Assembly: GCA_020025515.1 (NCBI GenBank)
Contig: JAHHRZ010000001.1
Span: 124,001-188,000, forward strand
Length of the DNA: 64,000 nucleotides
Reading direction: 5' to 3'
DNA from: Oscillospiraceae bacterium
Lineage (GTDB): Bacteria > Bacillota > Clostridia > Oscillospirales > Oscillospiraceae
A program made the position numbers and the translations under genes. Positions within the stretch are counted from its first letter, which is position 1, and each line of letters opens with the position of its first letter. Positions 7,388 to 16,234 of the stretch are shown piece by piece. Under the pieces are notes generated by a model. That model did no database searches, was not told the DNA's origin, and was given only the letters and a program-made list of their open reading frames with translations.

Positions 7388-8777
7388 ATACAGTCTTTAG
7401 GATTTCCTCCAGTCGGGCCAGAACATCAGGGGCGGTGGCACTGTCAAAGCCTGTATAGTTGATAACAAGATAGTGGGGAAAGGCATTTCGCTCCTCAATG
7501 GCATAGTCTGAGAGGCAGCGCACACGGATGCCGGCTCCGGCGCAGAGCGCTTTGAGCTCCTGATCGGTGCGGCTGGTGTTGATACGCAGAAGAAAGTGAA
7601 GGCCAGCGTCCTGGGCCAGAACTTCCACACGGGACGCAAAACTGGCTCCCTGGATGAGCTTGATTATTTGATTTCTCTGCTCCCGGTAGTATTTTTTCAT
7701 CCGGTTGATGTGTTTTTCAAAGTATCCCTCGCTGAGGAAACGGGCCAGGGTGTATTGCTCAAAGCTGGGGACGGTGCAGGCGTAAAATCCCAGCTTTTCC
7801 CGGAAGGTCTCCATTAAGGCCGGGGGTAGCACCAGAAAGCTGATGCGGATGGATGGGGCAATGGATTTGGTGAAGGAGCTCATATAGATGACTTTTCCAC
7901 AGTGGTCGATGGATTGCAGAGTGGGAATGGGGCGGCCGGAGAGGCGGAATTCGCTGTCATAGTCATCTTCGATGAGATATCGGTTTGGCGCATTCTCTGC
8001 CCATTCCAGAAGGGCCTGGCGCCTCACGATGGGAGTGACAATGCCAGTGGGAAAATGGTGAGAGGGGGATAGGTGCAATACATCCGCACCGTCGAGAGCG
8101 TCCACTCGGACTCCGTCCTTGTCCATGGGAACGGGACGGCATGTGACTCCGGCGGCCTTGTAGACCTTGCGGATTTTGTCATATCCGGGGTCTTCTATGG
8201 CATAGCGCTTGTCCTGCCCCAGCAGCTGAATGAGAAGATTGTACAGAAAGTCCGTGCCGGCCCCTACCAGAATTTGATCCGGGGATACGGACATGGAACG
8301 AAAGCCATAGAGAAACTGGGAAATGGCTTCCCGAAGCACCAGAGCACCCCCAATGGGCATGGGCTTCAGGAGTTCTGGGCCATAGTCCAGCATTACCTCC
8401 CGAAGCAGGCGGGCCCAGATAGAAAAGGGAAAGGTATCTCCTCGGAGTTGATTGGATGTGAGGTCGGCGGCCCAGGTCTGGGCCGGTTCCGGGGCGCAAG
8501 CGGGAGGGGGCTGCGGCAGGGGAGGGGGAAGCGTGCCGGTGCTGGCCTCTACAAAGTAGCCAACCTTCTCCATGGGGCGGACATATCCTTCTGCGGAAAG
8601 CTGGGCATAGGCATTTTCGACGGTTACCTTACTGATTTTCAGATGATCGGCCAAAGCCCGCTTGGATGGCAGTTTTTCGCCGGGACGCAGCCGCCCTGTG
8701 AGAATATCCTCCCGAATACAGCGATACAACCCTTCGTAGAGGGGGCAGGGAAGCGAGGATAAATTGTAAGTCAGCAT
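7386..8777 (-). CDS. MocR/PdxR-type transcriptional regulator (GntR-aminotransferase fusion)
   Basis: The 463-residue protein has an N-terminal GntR-type winged helix (about 10-75: ILTGRLRPGEKLPSKRALADHL). An aminotransferase class I domain follows (about 110-460) with GAGTDFLYNLL, the EDDYDSEF motif and SFTKSIAPSIRISFLVLP, where the lysine of SFTKS is the expected PLP anchor. This is the MocR architecture; members sense PLP or an amino-acid adduct. Known examples regulate PLP synthesis (PdxR), GABA use or transport. No target gene lies next to it here. Confidence 0.9.
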   Translation of the reverse strand: MLTYNLSSLPCPLYEGLYRCIREDILTGRLRPGEKLPSKRALADHLKISKVTVENAYAQLSAEGYVRPMEKVGYFVEASTGTLPPPLPQPPPACAPEPAQTWAADLTSNQLRGDTFPFSIWARLLREVMLDYGPELLKPMPIGGALVLREAISQFLYGFRSMSVSPDQILVGAGTDFLYNLLIQLLGQDKRYAIEDPGYDKIRKVYKAAGVTCRPVPMDKDGVRVDALDGADVLHLSPSHHFPTGIVTPIVRRQALLEWAENAPNRYLIEDDYDSEFRLSGRPIPTLQSIDHCGKVIYMSSFTKSIAPSIRISFLVLPPALMETFREKLGFYACTVPSFEQYTLARFLSEGYFEKHINRMKKYYREQRNQIIKLIQGASFASRVEVLAQDAGLHFLLRINTSRTDQELKALCAGAGIRVRCLSDYAIEERNAFPHYLVINYTGFDSATAPDVLARLEEILKTV

Positions 8778-8832
8778 GGGGTTCTCCTGAACTGAAAGAA
8801 AATCATGGTGTAAATGGGGTAAAGCCAGGAGT

Positions 8833-8861
8833 AGTATAGCAGATTCTTACTCTTTTTGCAA
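8833..8861 (-). promoter_or_regulatory. Promoter of the MocR-type gene
   Basis: On the minus strand TTGCAA (8861-8856) and TATACT (8838-8833) are 17 bases apart, about 56 bases from the start codon. Confidence 0.65.
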
Positions 8862-8890
8862 GAAAAGGAGATCAAGAAGAATTTTGTGCA

Positions 8891-8925
8891 CAAAAAATCG
8901 GGCCCGCAGGTTTGCAGGCCCGATC
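8891..8925 (-). terminator. Intrinsic terminator of rpsB-tsf
   Basis: On the minus strand GATCGGGCCTGC pairs with GCGGGCCCGATT, followed by TTTTTTG, just beyond the tsf stop. Confidence 0.9.
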
Positions 8926-8935
8926 TCAGGGAAAA

Positions 8936-9865
8936 TTATTTCATGTTCATCTGAGCAGCGACTTCCTCAGCGAAGTTCTCTTGCTTCTTCTCGATGCCCT
9001 CACCACGCTCGAAACGAACGAAGGAGTTCACGGTGATCTTGCAGCCCAGCTCCTTGGCAACGGCCGCAACATGCTTCTCAACAGAGACGCCCTTCTCCTT
9101 GACAAACTCCATCTGCAGCAGGCAGTTCTCCTCGTAGTACTTGGAGATACGGCCCATGACCATCTTCTCAATGATGTTCTGGGGCTTGGGACGATCGGAC
9201 TTGGCGTTCTCGTTCATAGCCAGAGCCAGTTGGATCTCCTTCTCCTTGTCCAGAGTCTCCTGGTCAACGTTGGACTTGTCGCAGAAAGCGGGGTTCATAG
9301 CAGCAATCTGCATGCACAGATCCTTGCCCAGCTCGGTGACAGCCTCAGCGGCAGCGCCTTCCACAGTCATGTTCACCAGAACGCCGATACGGCCGCCCAT
9401 GTGGATATAGGGAACGGTTACGCCGGTGTCATAGCGGGCGAAACGACGGATCTTCAGGTTCTCGCCGATGACCAGAACCTTCTCGGGAACCATCTCGCTG
9501 ACGGTCTTGTCAGAGTTGGGGTACTTGCAGTTCATCAGAGCGTCCACATCAGCGGGAGCGGAGGTGATGACAGCGTCGGTCACATCCTTAACGAACTCCA
9601 GGAACTTGTCGGACTGAGCAGCGAAGTCGGTCTCGCAGTTGACTTCCACGATTGCGCCCACGCCGTTTTCAACAACGGCACGAACAGCGCCTTCGGCGGC
9701 AATGCGGCCGGACTTCTTGGCGGCAGCAGCCAGACCCTTCTCACGGAGCCACTCGATTGCCTTATCCATATCGCCGTCGGCAGCGGACAGAGCCTTCTTG
9801 CAGTCCATCATGCCAACATTGGTCATTTCGCGCAGTTTCTTAACATCAGCAGCAGTAAATGCCAT
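8936..9865 (-). CDS. tsf: Elongation factor Ts
   Basis: The 309-residue EF-Ts has the N-terminal UBA-like region with LREMTNVGMMDCKKAL and the core motif VEVNCETDF. EF-Ts is the guanine-nucleotide exchange factor for EF-Tu. AGGAGG precedes the start (on the minus strand, 9878-9870 region). It follows rpsB, the usual pairing, but an internal terminator lies between the two and should lower its expression relative to S2. Confidence 0.97.
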   Translation of the reverse strand: MAFTAADVKKLREMTNVGMMDCKKALSAADGDMDKAIEWLREKGLAAAAKKSGRIAAEGAVRAVVENGVGAIVEVNCETDFAAQSDKFLEFVKDVTDAVITSAPADVDALMNCKYPNSDKTVSEMVPEKVLVIGENLKIRRFARYDTGVTVPYIHMGGRIGVLVNMTVEGAAAEAVTELGKDLCMQIAAMNPAFCDKSNVDQETLDKEKEIQLALAMNENAKSDRPKPQNIIEKMVMGRISKYYEENCLLQMEFVKEKGVSVEKHVAAVAKELGCKITVNSFVRFERGEGIEKKQENFAEEVAAQMNMK

Positions 9866-9895
9866 AGTAGTTTCCTCCTGTAAAAACGAATCTTC

Positions 9896-9923
9896 AAAAA
9901 GTGCCCACTTGAGTGGGCACTTT
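9896..9923 (-). terminator. Intercistronic terminator between rpsB and tsf
   Basis: AAAGTGCCCACT and AGTGGGCACTTT form a near-perfect stem with a two-base loop (9898-9923). On the minus strand it ends in TTTTT. It lies in the 68-base gap between the genes, so read-through sets the rpsB:tsf ratio. Confidence 0.8.
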
Positions 9924-9933
9924 ATATTTCAAA

Positions 9934-10662
9934 TTACTCCTGAACAGCTTCAGCAGCGGGAGCTTCCTCGCTGTAGCTCTCGCCCTGGCGGCCTTCGAGC
10001 ACGGCGTTTGCCATGGTGCCGGCGATCAGGCGGATAGCGCGGATTGCGTCATCGTTGCCGGGGATCACATAGTCGATCTCGTCGGGATCACAGTTGGTGT
10101 CAACGATAGCCACGATGGGGATGTTCAGCTTGCGGGCCTCAGCAATGGCGTTGCGCTCCTTGCGGGGGTCAACAATGAACAGGGCGCCGGGGAGCTTCTT
10201 CATCTCCTTGACACCGCCCAGATACTTCTCCAGCTTGGCGATCTCGCCCTGATGCTTAGTGACTTCCTTCTTGGGCAGCATTGCAAAGGTGCCGTCCTCT
10301 TCCATCTTGCGCAGCTGAGCCAGACGGTCAACACGGGTACGCATGGTGCGGAAGTTGGTCAGCATACCACCCAGCCAACGAGCGTTGACATAGTACTGAC
10401 CGGCACGGAGGGACTCCTCCTTGATGGCATCCTGAGCCTGCTTCTTGGTGCCGACGAACAGGATGCTCTCGCCGTTGGCGGCCAGTTCACGAACGAAAGA
10501 ATAAGCCTCTTCCAGCTTCTTCACGGTCTTCTGCAGATCGATAATGTAGATACCGTTCCGCTCGGTGTAGATATAGGGGGCCATCTTGGGGTTCCAGCGG
10601 CGGGTCTGGTGACCAAAGTGCACGCCGGCTTCCAGCAACTGCTTCATAGATACAACTGCCAT
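9934..10662 (-). CDS. rpsB: 30S ribosomal protein S2
   Basis: The 242-residue S2 has MKQLLEAGVHFGHQTRRWNPKM, cited here as the family's N-terminal signature, and the VDTNCDPDEIDYVIPGNDDAIRAI segment near the C-terminus, of which VDTNCDP and IPGNDDA are diagnostic. The ATG at 10662 follows an AAGGAG site; the longer frame beginning at 10701 is leader. S2 completes 30S assembly and helps anchor S1. Confidence 0.96.
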   Translation of the reverse strand: MAVVSMKQLLEAGVHFGHQTRRWNPKMAPYIYTERNGIYIIDLQKTVKKLEEAYSFVRELAANGESILFVGTKKQAQDAIKEESLRAGQYYVNARWLGGMLTNFRTMRTRVDRLAQLRKMEEDGTFAMLPKKEVTKHQGEIAKLEKYLGGVKEMKKLPGALFIVDPRKERNAIAEARKLNIPIVAIVDTNCDPDEIDYVIPGNDDAIRAIRLIAGTMANAVLEGRQGESYSEEAPAAEAVQE

Positions 10663-10785
10663 GATAAATTTCTCCTTTTGTTTGTCCTCCACCCCGATCA
10701 TCCCGAATCCGCACCGCCGACAGCGGCACCTGCGAATCCGATCCCCGGGTGTGTGGTTTTGATGTCAAGGCATTTTCAGCCATGC
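10663..10785 (-). promoter_or_regulatory. Structured rpsB leader
   Basis: About 120 nt separate the predicted transcription start from rpsB. The segment is GC-rich with repeated GCGGATTCG/CGGATTCGC elements and a CCGCCGACAGCGG hairpin core (10713-10725). Leaders of rpsB in other bacteria bind S2 for autoregulation; a similar role here is inference. Confidence 0.4.
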
Positions 10786-10791
10786 TAGAAT

Positions 10792-10820
10792 AGTATAGCA
10801 AATTTTCTCTCTGATTGCAA
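10792..10820 (-). promoter_or_regulatory. Promoter of rpsB-tsf
   Basis: On the minus strand TTGCAA (10820-10815) and TATACT (10797-10792) are 17 bases apart. Confidence 0.75.
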
Positions 10821-10989
10821 GGACTTTTTGAATTTTTTTACTTGGAATTTGCTTTTTTCGGGCTGGGGGAAAAATTCAGAGAAGAACCAGGCAGGTATCA
10901 GACCTATCAAAAGCGAAGCAGAGAAATCAAACATCACTACAGAAGACAAGGCGAAAAAATAAGAGAACTGTAATTTTCGTAAATACCTC

Positions 10990-11018
10990 TTTCATCTTTC
11001 GGGAAAATTCGATATAAT
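10990..11018 (+). promoter_or_regulatory. Promoter of the two-component system
   Basis: TTTCAT (10990-10995) and a perfect TATAAT (11013-11018) are 17 bases apart, just before the response-regulator ribosome binding site. The weak -35 box suggests activator dependence, possibly autoregulation. Confidence 0.5.
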
Positions 11019-11040
11019 ATCTCAGGTGGAGGTGATCGTG

Positions 11041-11739
11041 TTGTATAACATTTTAATTTGTGATGACGAAACCGATATTGTGAATGCACTGAAAATATAC
11101 CTGTCTCAGGCGGATTACCGACTCTTCACAGCTTACACAGGAAAAGAGGCACTGGCTTTGGTACAGTCGGAGGAGATCCACCTGATTTTAATGGACGTGA
11201 TGATGCCGCAGATGGATGGCATTGCGGCCACACGGGAAATCAGAAAGATTTCCAATGTGCCGATTATTTTGCTCACCGCCAAAAGCGAGAATACGGACAA
11301 GGTGCTGGGCCTCAACGCGGGAGCCGATGACTATATCACGAAGCCCTTTGTGCCCATGGAACTTCTGGCCCGGGTGCGTTCTCAGCTGCGGCGCTATACC
11401 AGACTGGGGGGACGGGAGGAGCAGGCTTCCCAAATGGTACTGGGGGCCATTCGTTTGGATGATGAAACCAAGATCGTCACCGTGGATGGGGAGGAAGTGA
11501 ACCTCACCCCAACGGAATTCTCTATTCTTCGCTTCCTCATGAGCCACCCCGGAAAGGTCTATTCCTCCAAAGCCCTGTATGAGGCGGTGTGGAACGAAGT
11601 ATCCCTGGGAAGCGAAGGAGCCGTAGCGGTCCACATCCGCCACCTGCGGGAGAAAATCGAGATCAATCCCTCGGAGCCCCGGTACTTAAAGGTGGTCTGG
11701 GGACAGGGCTATAAAATGGAAGGAGATTCGGCCGGGTGA
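11041..11739 (+). CDS. OmpR-family response regulator
   Basis: The 232-residue regulator has a receiver domain with the acidic pocket DDE near the start, the phospho-acceptor Asp52 in LILMDVMMPQMDG, and the KPF lysine motif (TKPFVPMELLARV). A winged-helix DNA-binding domain follows (NLTPTEFSILRFLMSHPGKVYS...VHIRHLREKIE). I chose the TTG at 11041 because it lies 7 bases from GGAGGT (11028-11033) and gives the usual M-Y-N-I-L opening; the GTG at 11038 is an alternative. Its end overlaps the kinase start, so they form a coupled pair. Confidence 0.9.
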   Translation: MYNILICDDETDIVNALKIYLSQADYRLFTAYTGKEALALVQSEEIHLILMDVMMPQMDGIAATREIRKISNVPIILLTAKSENTDKVLGLNAGADDYITKPFVPMELLARVRSQLRRYTRLGGREEQASQMVLGAIRLDDETKIVTVDGEEVNLTPTEFSILRFLMSHPGKVYSSKALYEAVWNEVSLGSEGAVAVHIRHLREKIEINPSEPRYLKVVWGQGYKMEGDSAG

Positions 11740-13667
11740 AGAATCGGTACTACAGCCTGCCTTGCAGGACGGCCATGTTCTTTGTGGCACTGTTTTCCCT
11801 GGTGTGCGGTGTTTTCAGCGGTGTGGCCTCCTGCTTTCTGGCCTCCCGGGGGGCCTATACCCTCAGCCAGGAGGATATGCTGACCCAGGGGTTTCAGGAG
11901 GATATTGTGAAGCTGGCCCCCCACATTGCAGGCGCCTATGCCCAGGAGGTCCGGGGAGCGCTGTTTGTGGAGGTGGACGACTACCCTTATTTCTATAATG
12001 GAGTGTTTTCCCTCTATCCTCAGTACTATTATACAGATAAAAGCAATTATCGCTATACCATACGAAATACCCGGGGCGAGACGCTGAAAAGCAACTATAA
12101 GGGGGAAGAATATCTGGCGGTTCAGGAAACGCTGGTATCCCATCCCATATATCTCAGCAGGCATGGCCCATCCTACTTTGACCAGAAGCTCATGGTTACG
12201 GGCTATGTGCTGGAGGACATGGAGGTGGATGATGATTTTTCCTACTATTATAAGGTGGTAGACAGCTTCTATGCCCACAGAGTGGCCCTCATTGCACTGA
12301 CGCTGGTCTGCCTTGTGGTGTTCATTTCTGTAGAGATCTATCTCATCAACTGGGCAAGCAAACGCCCGGGCATGCCGGGGGCCAAGCCAAGTCTGCTGGA
12401 TCGAATCCCTACGGATCTGTTCTTCTTTGTGCTGGTTGCCACGATTCTGGGACTGCTGGCTCTGTTTTTCAGCTCCACCTGGTGGAAAGCCTGGGTGCAG
12501 ATCCTTGTGGGCGGGGCATCACTGGCAATCGTGGGCACCATGCTTACGGCGTTTTTGATGTCCATTGCCGCCAGATTGCAGTTTGGAAGGGGCTATTGGT
12601 GGAAACAATCTATTCTGGGGTGGTGCACCAAGGGACTGCGCCGGGGCGCGATGCTGCTGCCTTTCGTATGGCGCTGGATTTTGATTGGTACGGGCATTTT
12701 GTGTGTCAGTCTCTTTGTCCTAGGCCGTGAGCATCCGGAGAAAGGGTTGCTGCTGCTGTCCTTGATTACATTTGTGGGGACTGGATATCTGGCGTGGTCC
12801 CTTGGAAGTATTTTAAAGACCATGAAGCAGCTGGGGGACGGAGACCTGAATGCAACCTTAAACCCCAAGCATCTGTATGGCATGTTCCGTCAGATGGCGC
12901 AGGAGCTGAATAATGTGGGTCAGGGTGCCAAGGCTGCGGCAGAACATCAACTGCAGGCAGAGCGGATGAAAACGGAACTGATCACCAATGTATCCCATGA
13001 TATCAAAACACCTTTGACCTCCATTGTGAGCTACGTAGATTTGCTGCAAAAGCCCCACACCCAGGCCCAGGAGGAAGAGTATCTGGCGGTGCTGTCCCGG
13101 CAGTCCCTGCGGCTGAAAAAGCTGACAGAGGATCTGGTGGAGATGTCCAAGGCGGCCTCGGGAAACATCACGGTGGATTTGCAGCCCACAGATCCGGTGG
13201 AGCTGGTGAATCAGGCCTTGGCCGAATATCAGGAGAAGATGAAAAAGGCGGGGCTGACAGTGGTGTGCAATGCCTCGGCATCATCTGCGCGGGTCCTGGC
13301 GGACGGAAAGCTTCTGTGGCGTGTTATGGATAATCTGTTGGGAAATTGCGTCAAGTATGCCATGCCGGGGACACGGGTGTATTTGAATGTTGTAAAGTTT
13401 GAAAAAGAGGTTATGCTTTCTGTGAATAATATTTCACGGACGGAGCTGAATATACCGGCGGAGGAGCTCATGGGGCGCTTTGTCAGGGCGGAACGGTTCC
13501 GCAATACGGAGGGAAGCGGCCTGGGGCTGGACATTGCCAAAACCCTTATGGAGCTTCAGCGAGGCAGCCTGAGTCTGGAAATCGATGGAGATCTGTTCAA
13601 GGCAATTTTGGGTTTCCGCAGGATCCCGGAGCCGGTACAGGAAGAGGGCCCTCATGAAAGATCATAA
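11736..13667 (+). CDS. Sensor histidine kinase, multi-TM
   Basis: The 643-residue kinase starts with a GTG overlapping the regulator stop (GTGA). It has a first TM helix at about residues 9-30, an extracytoplasmic domain of about 160 residues, then five or so further hydrophobic segments (about 190-360), an unusually long membrane part. A HAMP-like linker precedes the phospho-acceptor His421 in NVSHDIKTPLTSI. The N box (MDNLLGNCVKYAMPGT) and G box (GSGLGLDIAKTLM) of the ATPase domain are present. The ligand is unknown. The multi-TM kinase fold resembles cell-envelope stress sensors. Confidence 0.9.
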   Translation: MKNRYYSLPCRTAMFFVALFSLVCGVFSGVASCFLASRGAYTLSQEDMLTQGFQEDIVKLAPHIAGAYAQEVRGALFVEVDDYPYFYNGVFSLYPQYYYTDKSNYRYTIRNTRGETLKSNYKGEEYLAVQETLVSHPIYLSRHGPSYFDQKLMVTGYVLEDMEVDDDFSYYYKVVDSFYAHRVALIALTLVCLVVFISVEIYLINWASKRPGMPGAKPSLLDRIPTDLFFFVLVATILGLLALFFSSTWWKAWVQILVGGASLAIVGTMLTAFLMSIAARLQFGRGYWWKQSILGWCTKGLRRGAMLLPFVWRWILIGTGILCVSLFVLGREHPEKGLLLLSLITFVGTGYLAWSLGSILKTMKQLGDGDLNATLNPKHLYGMFRQMAQELNNVGQGAKAAAEHQLQAERMKTELITNVSHDIKTPLTSIVSYVDLLQKPHTQAQEEEYLAVLSRQSLRLKKLTEDLVEMSKAASGNITVDLQPTDPVELVNQALAEYQEKMKKAGLTVVCNASASSARVLADGKLLWRVMDNLLGNCVKYAMPGTRVYLNVVKFEKEVMLSVNNISRTELNIPAEELMGRFVRAERFRNTEGSGLGLDIAKTLMELQRGSLSLEIDGDLFKAILGFRRIPEPVQEEGPHERS

Positions 13668-13731
13668 AAAACATTGGAAAATTATGGGAAATTGTGGTAG
13701 GATAGCAGAGGTTAGAGGGGGCTAAACAGAT

Positions 13732-14415
13732 ATGGATAAAAAAAAGAAGAAGCGACTGGTTACAATATTGATTTTGTTGGCCCTCTGCATCATGGGCGCA
13801 GTAACGGTGCTGGTGGGAAAGCCGCTGATCCGATTTGCAGAAGAGCCGGAGCACTTTCGGGCCTGGGTGGAGAGTAAGGGCATCTGGGGGCAGGCTGCCT
13901 TCATGGGCATGGTGATTTTTCAGGTATTGGTGGCCCTGATTCCCGGCGAGCCTCTGGAGATTGCCGCAGGCTATGCATTTGGGGCGCTGGAAGGCACCAT
14001 ATTGTGTATGATCGCTACTACTCTGGGAGGCACTTTGGTGTTCCTTCTGGTGCGAAAATGGGGAACCAGGGTTTTGGAGCTGTATTTCTCCAGAGAAAAA
14101 ATCGAATCCCTGAAATTCATGCAGGATACGCCCAAAGTAAAGGTTCTGGCATTTTTTCTCATGTTTTTGCCGGGAACCCCCAAGGATTTAATCAGCTATT
14201 TTATGGGTCTGACAAAAATCAAACTGTGGGAATGGATATTGTTGAGTTCCCTTGCCAGAATCCCTTCCATCGTGACCTCCACCATTGGAGGAAACGCCCT
14301 GGGTGGCCAGGATTATACCTTGGCTTTGAGCGTGTTTGCGGTGACATTGTTCATCAGTGCTGTTGGTATGACGATCTATCACCAATACACCAAACGGAAC
14401 AAAGCCAAACAGTAG
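13732..14415 (+). CDS. TVP38/TMEM64 (DedA-related) membrane protein
   Basis: The 227-residue integral membrane protein has a basic N-terminus, a TM at about 6-26, and the VTT-domain hallmarks ALIPGEPLEIAAGYAFG and MFLPGTPKDLISYFMGLT, which are the two re-entrant Gly/Pro loops of DedA/VTT proteins. Such proteins are linked to lipid scrambling and undecaprenyl-phosphate recycling in other bacteria. It starts 64 bases after the kinase and may share its transcript, which would suit an envelope-stress role. Confidence 0.85.
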   Translation: MDKKKKKRLVTILILLALCIMGAVTVLVGKPLIRFAEEPEHFRAWVESKGIWGQAAFMGMVIFQVLVALIPGEPLEIAAGYAFGALEGTILCMIATTLGGTLVFLLVRKWGTRVLELYFSREKIESLKFMQDTPKVKVLAFFLMFLPGTPKDLISYFMGLTKIKLWEWILLSSLARIPSIVTSTIGGNALGGQDYTLALSVFAVTLFISAVGMTIYHQYTKRNKAKQ

Positions 14416-14429
14416 AAAACCATAGAGCA

Positions 14430-14468
14430 AAGGGCTTGTGATCTGGGAAAACAGACCACAAGCCCTTT
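14430..14468 (+). terminator. Intrinsic terminator after the TVP38-like gene
   Basis: AAAGGGCTTGTG (14430-14441) pairs with CACAAGCCCTTT (14457-14468) around a mid-sized loop, with T-rich sequence on both sides; it can also serve the convergent lipoprotein gene. Confidence 0.85.
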
Positions 14469-14502
14469 TGTGCTGCGATTTAGAAAGTTGAAATTTCTGC
14501 TT

Positions 14503-15171
14503 TTACGGAAGCATTTTGCTGCCGCCCCATTCCACAACTGTGAATCCGATGCGATTGGGAGTTTCAAAGGTCTGCTCCGGAATTTCGACCTTCTCCTGCA
14601 CCGGCTTCCAGGCCATAAAGACACGAATCAGGGTGTCCGGCTGTGGGGTAATTTCCAGCTGCGCATGCTGGGTGTAAGCTTCCTGTTGGAAGGAAATCAG
14701 ATTGTAAGGATTTTCCTGCATCAAGGGCAGCCAATAGACGATGAACTCGTTGGCTTCTTTCCGGCTGAGCCCCTGCTTTTGGAGGATGTCTTCCAAAAAT
14801 GCAGCGGTATCTTTTCCCGGGACACAGAATCCTTCGGAAAAATCAAAGGAGTTGGAAGACAATCCTTCCCAGTAAAGATAATTATACGCAGTGCCATTTG
14901 CATCCAACAGGGTGCCGTCTGGCTGGGCAACCACATTCCAGCCTTTACCGTATTCGGGATAGGTGCAGGTGAGCTCTCCATCATAGAGAAGATGAACCGA
15001 TACCGGCTGCTCTGTTTCAGGATACAGATAAATCACAGGTTTTGCAGCAGGCTGCAAAGCTGGGTCCGTTGGATCGATTGTGCTGGCCTCAGGCACCTTT
15101 TCGGCAGGAGCACAGCCGGAAAGTGCCGCAATGGAAAACAGGGATACGAGCAAAAGAATCCATTTTTTCAT
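14503..15171 (-). CDS. Secreted lipoprotein of unknown function
   Basis: The 222-residue protein opens with a lipoprotein signal: a basic N-terminus, a hydrophobic core and the lipobox LSGC, so Cys19 or so would be lipidated. The mature part contains PVIYLYPETEQPVSVHLLYDG and ends with a tryptophan-rich RIGFTVVEWGG. The pattern YLYPE...V.V and FTVVEWGG recurs in uncharacterised Firmicute lipoproteins. The ATG at 15171 has AGGGGTG upstream. It has its own promoter and lies downstream of the SLH gene but after a terminator. Confidence 0.75.
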   Translation of the reverse strand: MKKWILLLVSLFSIAALSGCAPAEKVPEASTIDPTDPALQPAAKPVIYLYPETEQPVSVHLLYDGELTCTYPEYGKGWNVVAQPDGTLLDANGTAYNYLYWEGLSSNSFDFSEGFCVPGKDTAAFLEDILQKQGLSRKEANEFIVYWLPLMQENPYNLISFQQEAYTQHAQLEITPQPDTLIRVFMAWKPVQEKVEIPEQTFETPNRIGFTVVEWGGSKMLP

Positions 15172-15220
15172 GTAACTACACCCCTTAATAGAATTTATGG
15201 GCCAGAGAAGCCCTAACATT

Positions 15221-15249
15221 ATTCTATCATAAATTTAATGCGATAACAA
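15221..15249 (-). promoter_or_regulatory. Promoter of the lipoprotein gene
   Basis: On the minus strand TTGTTA (15249-15244) and TAGAAT (15226-15221) are 17 bases apart. Confidence 0.6.
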
Positions 15250-15269
15250 GAGAAACGCTTGGCTTGTTG

Positions 15270-15308
15270 AAAAAGGCCCCGCCGCAGGGAAATACTTGCG
15301 GCGGGGTC
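15270..15308 (-). terminator. Intrinsic terminator of the DUF4430/SLH unit
   Basis: GACCCCGCCGCAAG (15308-15295, minus strand) pairs with CTGCGGCGGGGCC (15287-15275) followed by TTTTT. Confidence 0.9.
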
Positions 15309-15326
15309 TGGTTCAAACGAGGAGGA

Positions 15327-16184
15327 TTATTTTGCCATATTCCGATAGAGGAATGTGACGATCTGGCCACGCTGGCAGACGCTTCTGGGAGCGAAGGTGG
15401 TGACGGTGACGCCGTCGGTAATGCCCTCCTGGAAGGCCCAGACAATGGCATCTTCGGAGTAACTGCCTTCCTTTAAATCGGTGAAGGGGTGTTCCTGAGA
15501 TGCGGGCTTGGGGCTGTTGTTGGCACGCCACAGGAAGGTCATGGCCTGTTCCCTGGTGCAGACTCCATTTGGACGGAAGTGGGTGGCATCCACACCATCG
15601 GTAATGCCTTCGCCATAGGCCCACAAAATGGCTTGCTGCGCATAGCCGTCCGTTACATCCACAAAGGGAACAGTTACAGAGGCGGGTTCGGGACAGCCAT
15701 TGGCACGCCACAGGAAGGTGACGATCTGGCTGCGGGTGCAGGAGGCATGGGGGGCAAACAGGGTTTCGGTAATGCCGTCGGTGATCTTCTCTTCATAAGC
15801 CCATACAAGGGCGTCATAGTAGAATGCATCCTTTTTCACATCGGTAAAGGGCAGCTCGGATGCCTGGGGCTTGGTGCTGATGACAAATTCGGATCGCTGG
15901 CCGGATATATTGACCGTAGCAAGAAAGTCCTGGTTCAGAGGCAGCATGGTTTTGAACACATACTGGCCGTCTTCCCCCAGATAGGCACTGTCCAGGTAGC
16001 ATACGGTGTGGTCCTTCATGATTTTAATGGTTGCATCGGAACCGGCTTTTCCGGTGACGGTGACGGTCACGGCGCCGGTAGCAAGGTCAACGGTGACCTT
16101 GGGATCGTCTGCTGCTGATGCGGAAAACACCAGAACAGAGGAAAGCATGCAGATTGCAAGCAGAACGGATAGGAAACGCTTCAT
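15327..16184 (-). CDS. Small SLH-domain surface protein
   Basis: The 285-residue protein has a signal peptide ending near ASAA (residue 25), about 80 residues of an unrecognised beta-rich domain (VTVDLATGAVTVTVTGKAG...), and three S-layer homology repeats (about 110-285), each with the FTDV..D.FY/Y..A..WA.E.GIT.G pattern and TR.Q...FLWRA. SLH repeats bind pyruvylated secondary cell-wall polymer. The domain order suggests a small ligand- or partner-binding head on a wall anchor. It lies 50 bases downstream of the DUF4430 gene with no terminator between, so the cobalamin riboswitch should control both. Confidence 0.88.
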   Translation of the reverse strand: MKRFLSVLLAICMLSSVLVFSASAADDPKVTVDLATGAVTVTVTGKAGSDATIKIMKDHTVCYLDSAYLGEDGQYVFKTMLPLNQDFLATVNISGQRSEFVISTKPQASELPFTDVKKDAFYYDALVWAYEEKITDGITETLFAPHASCTRSQIVTFLWRANGCPEPASVTVPFVDVTDGYAQQAILWAYGEGITDGVDATHFRPNGVCTREQAMTFLWRANNSPKPASQEHPFTDLKEGSYSEDAIVWAFQEGITDGVTVTTFAPRSVCQRGQIVTFLYRNMAK

Positions 16185-16234
16185 AGTTGCTCCTCCTGTT
16201 GGTAATGATATTCATGGAAGTGAAATTGCAGGAC

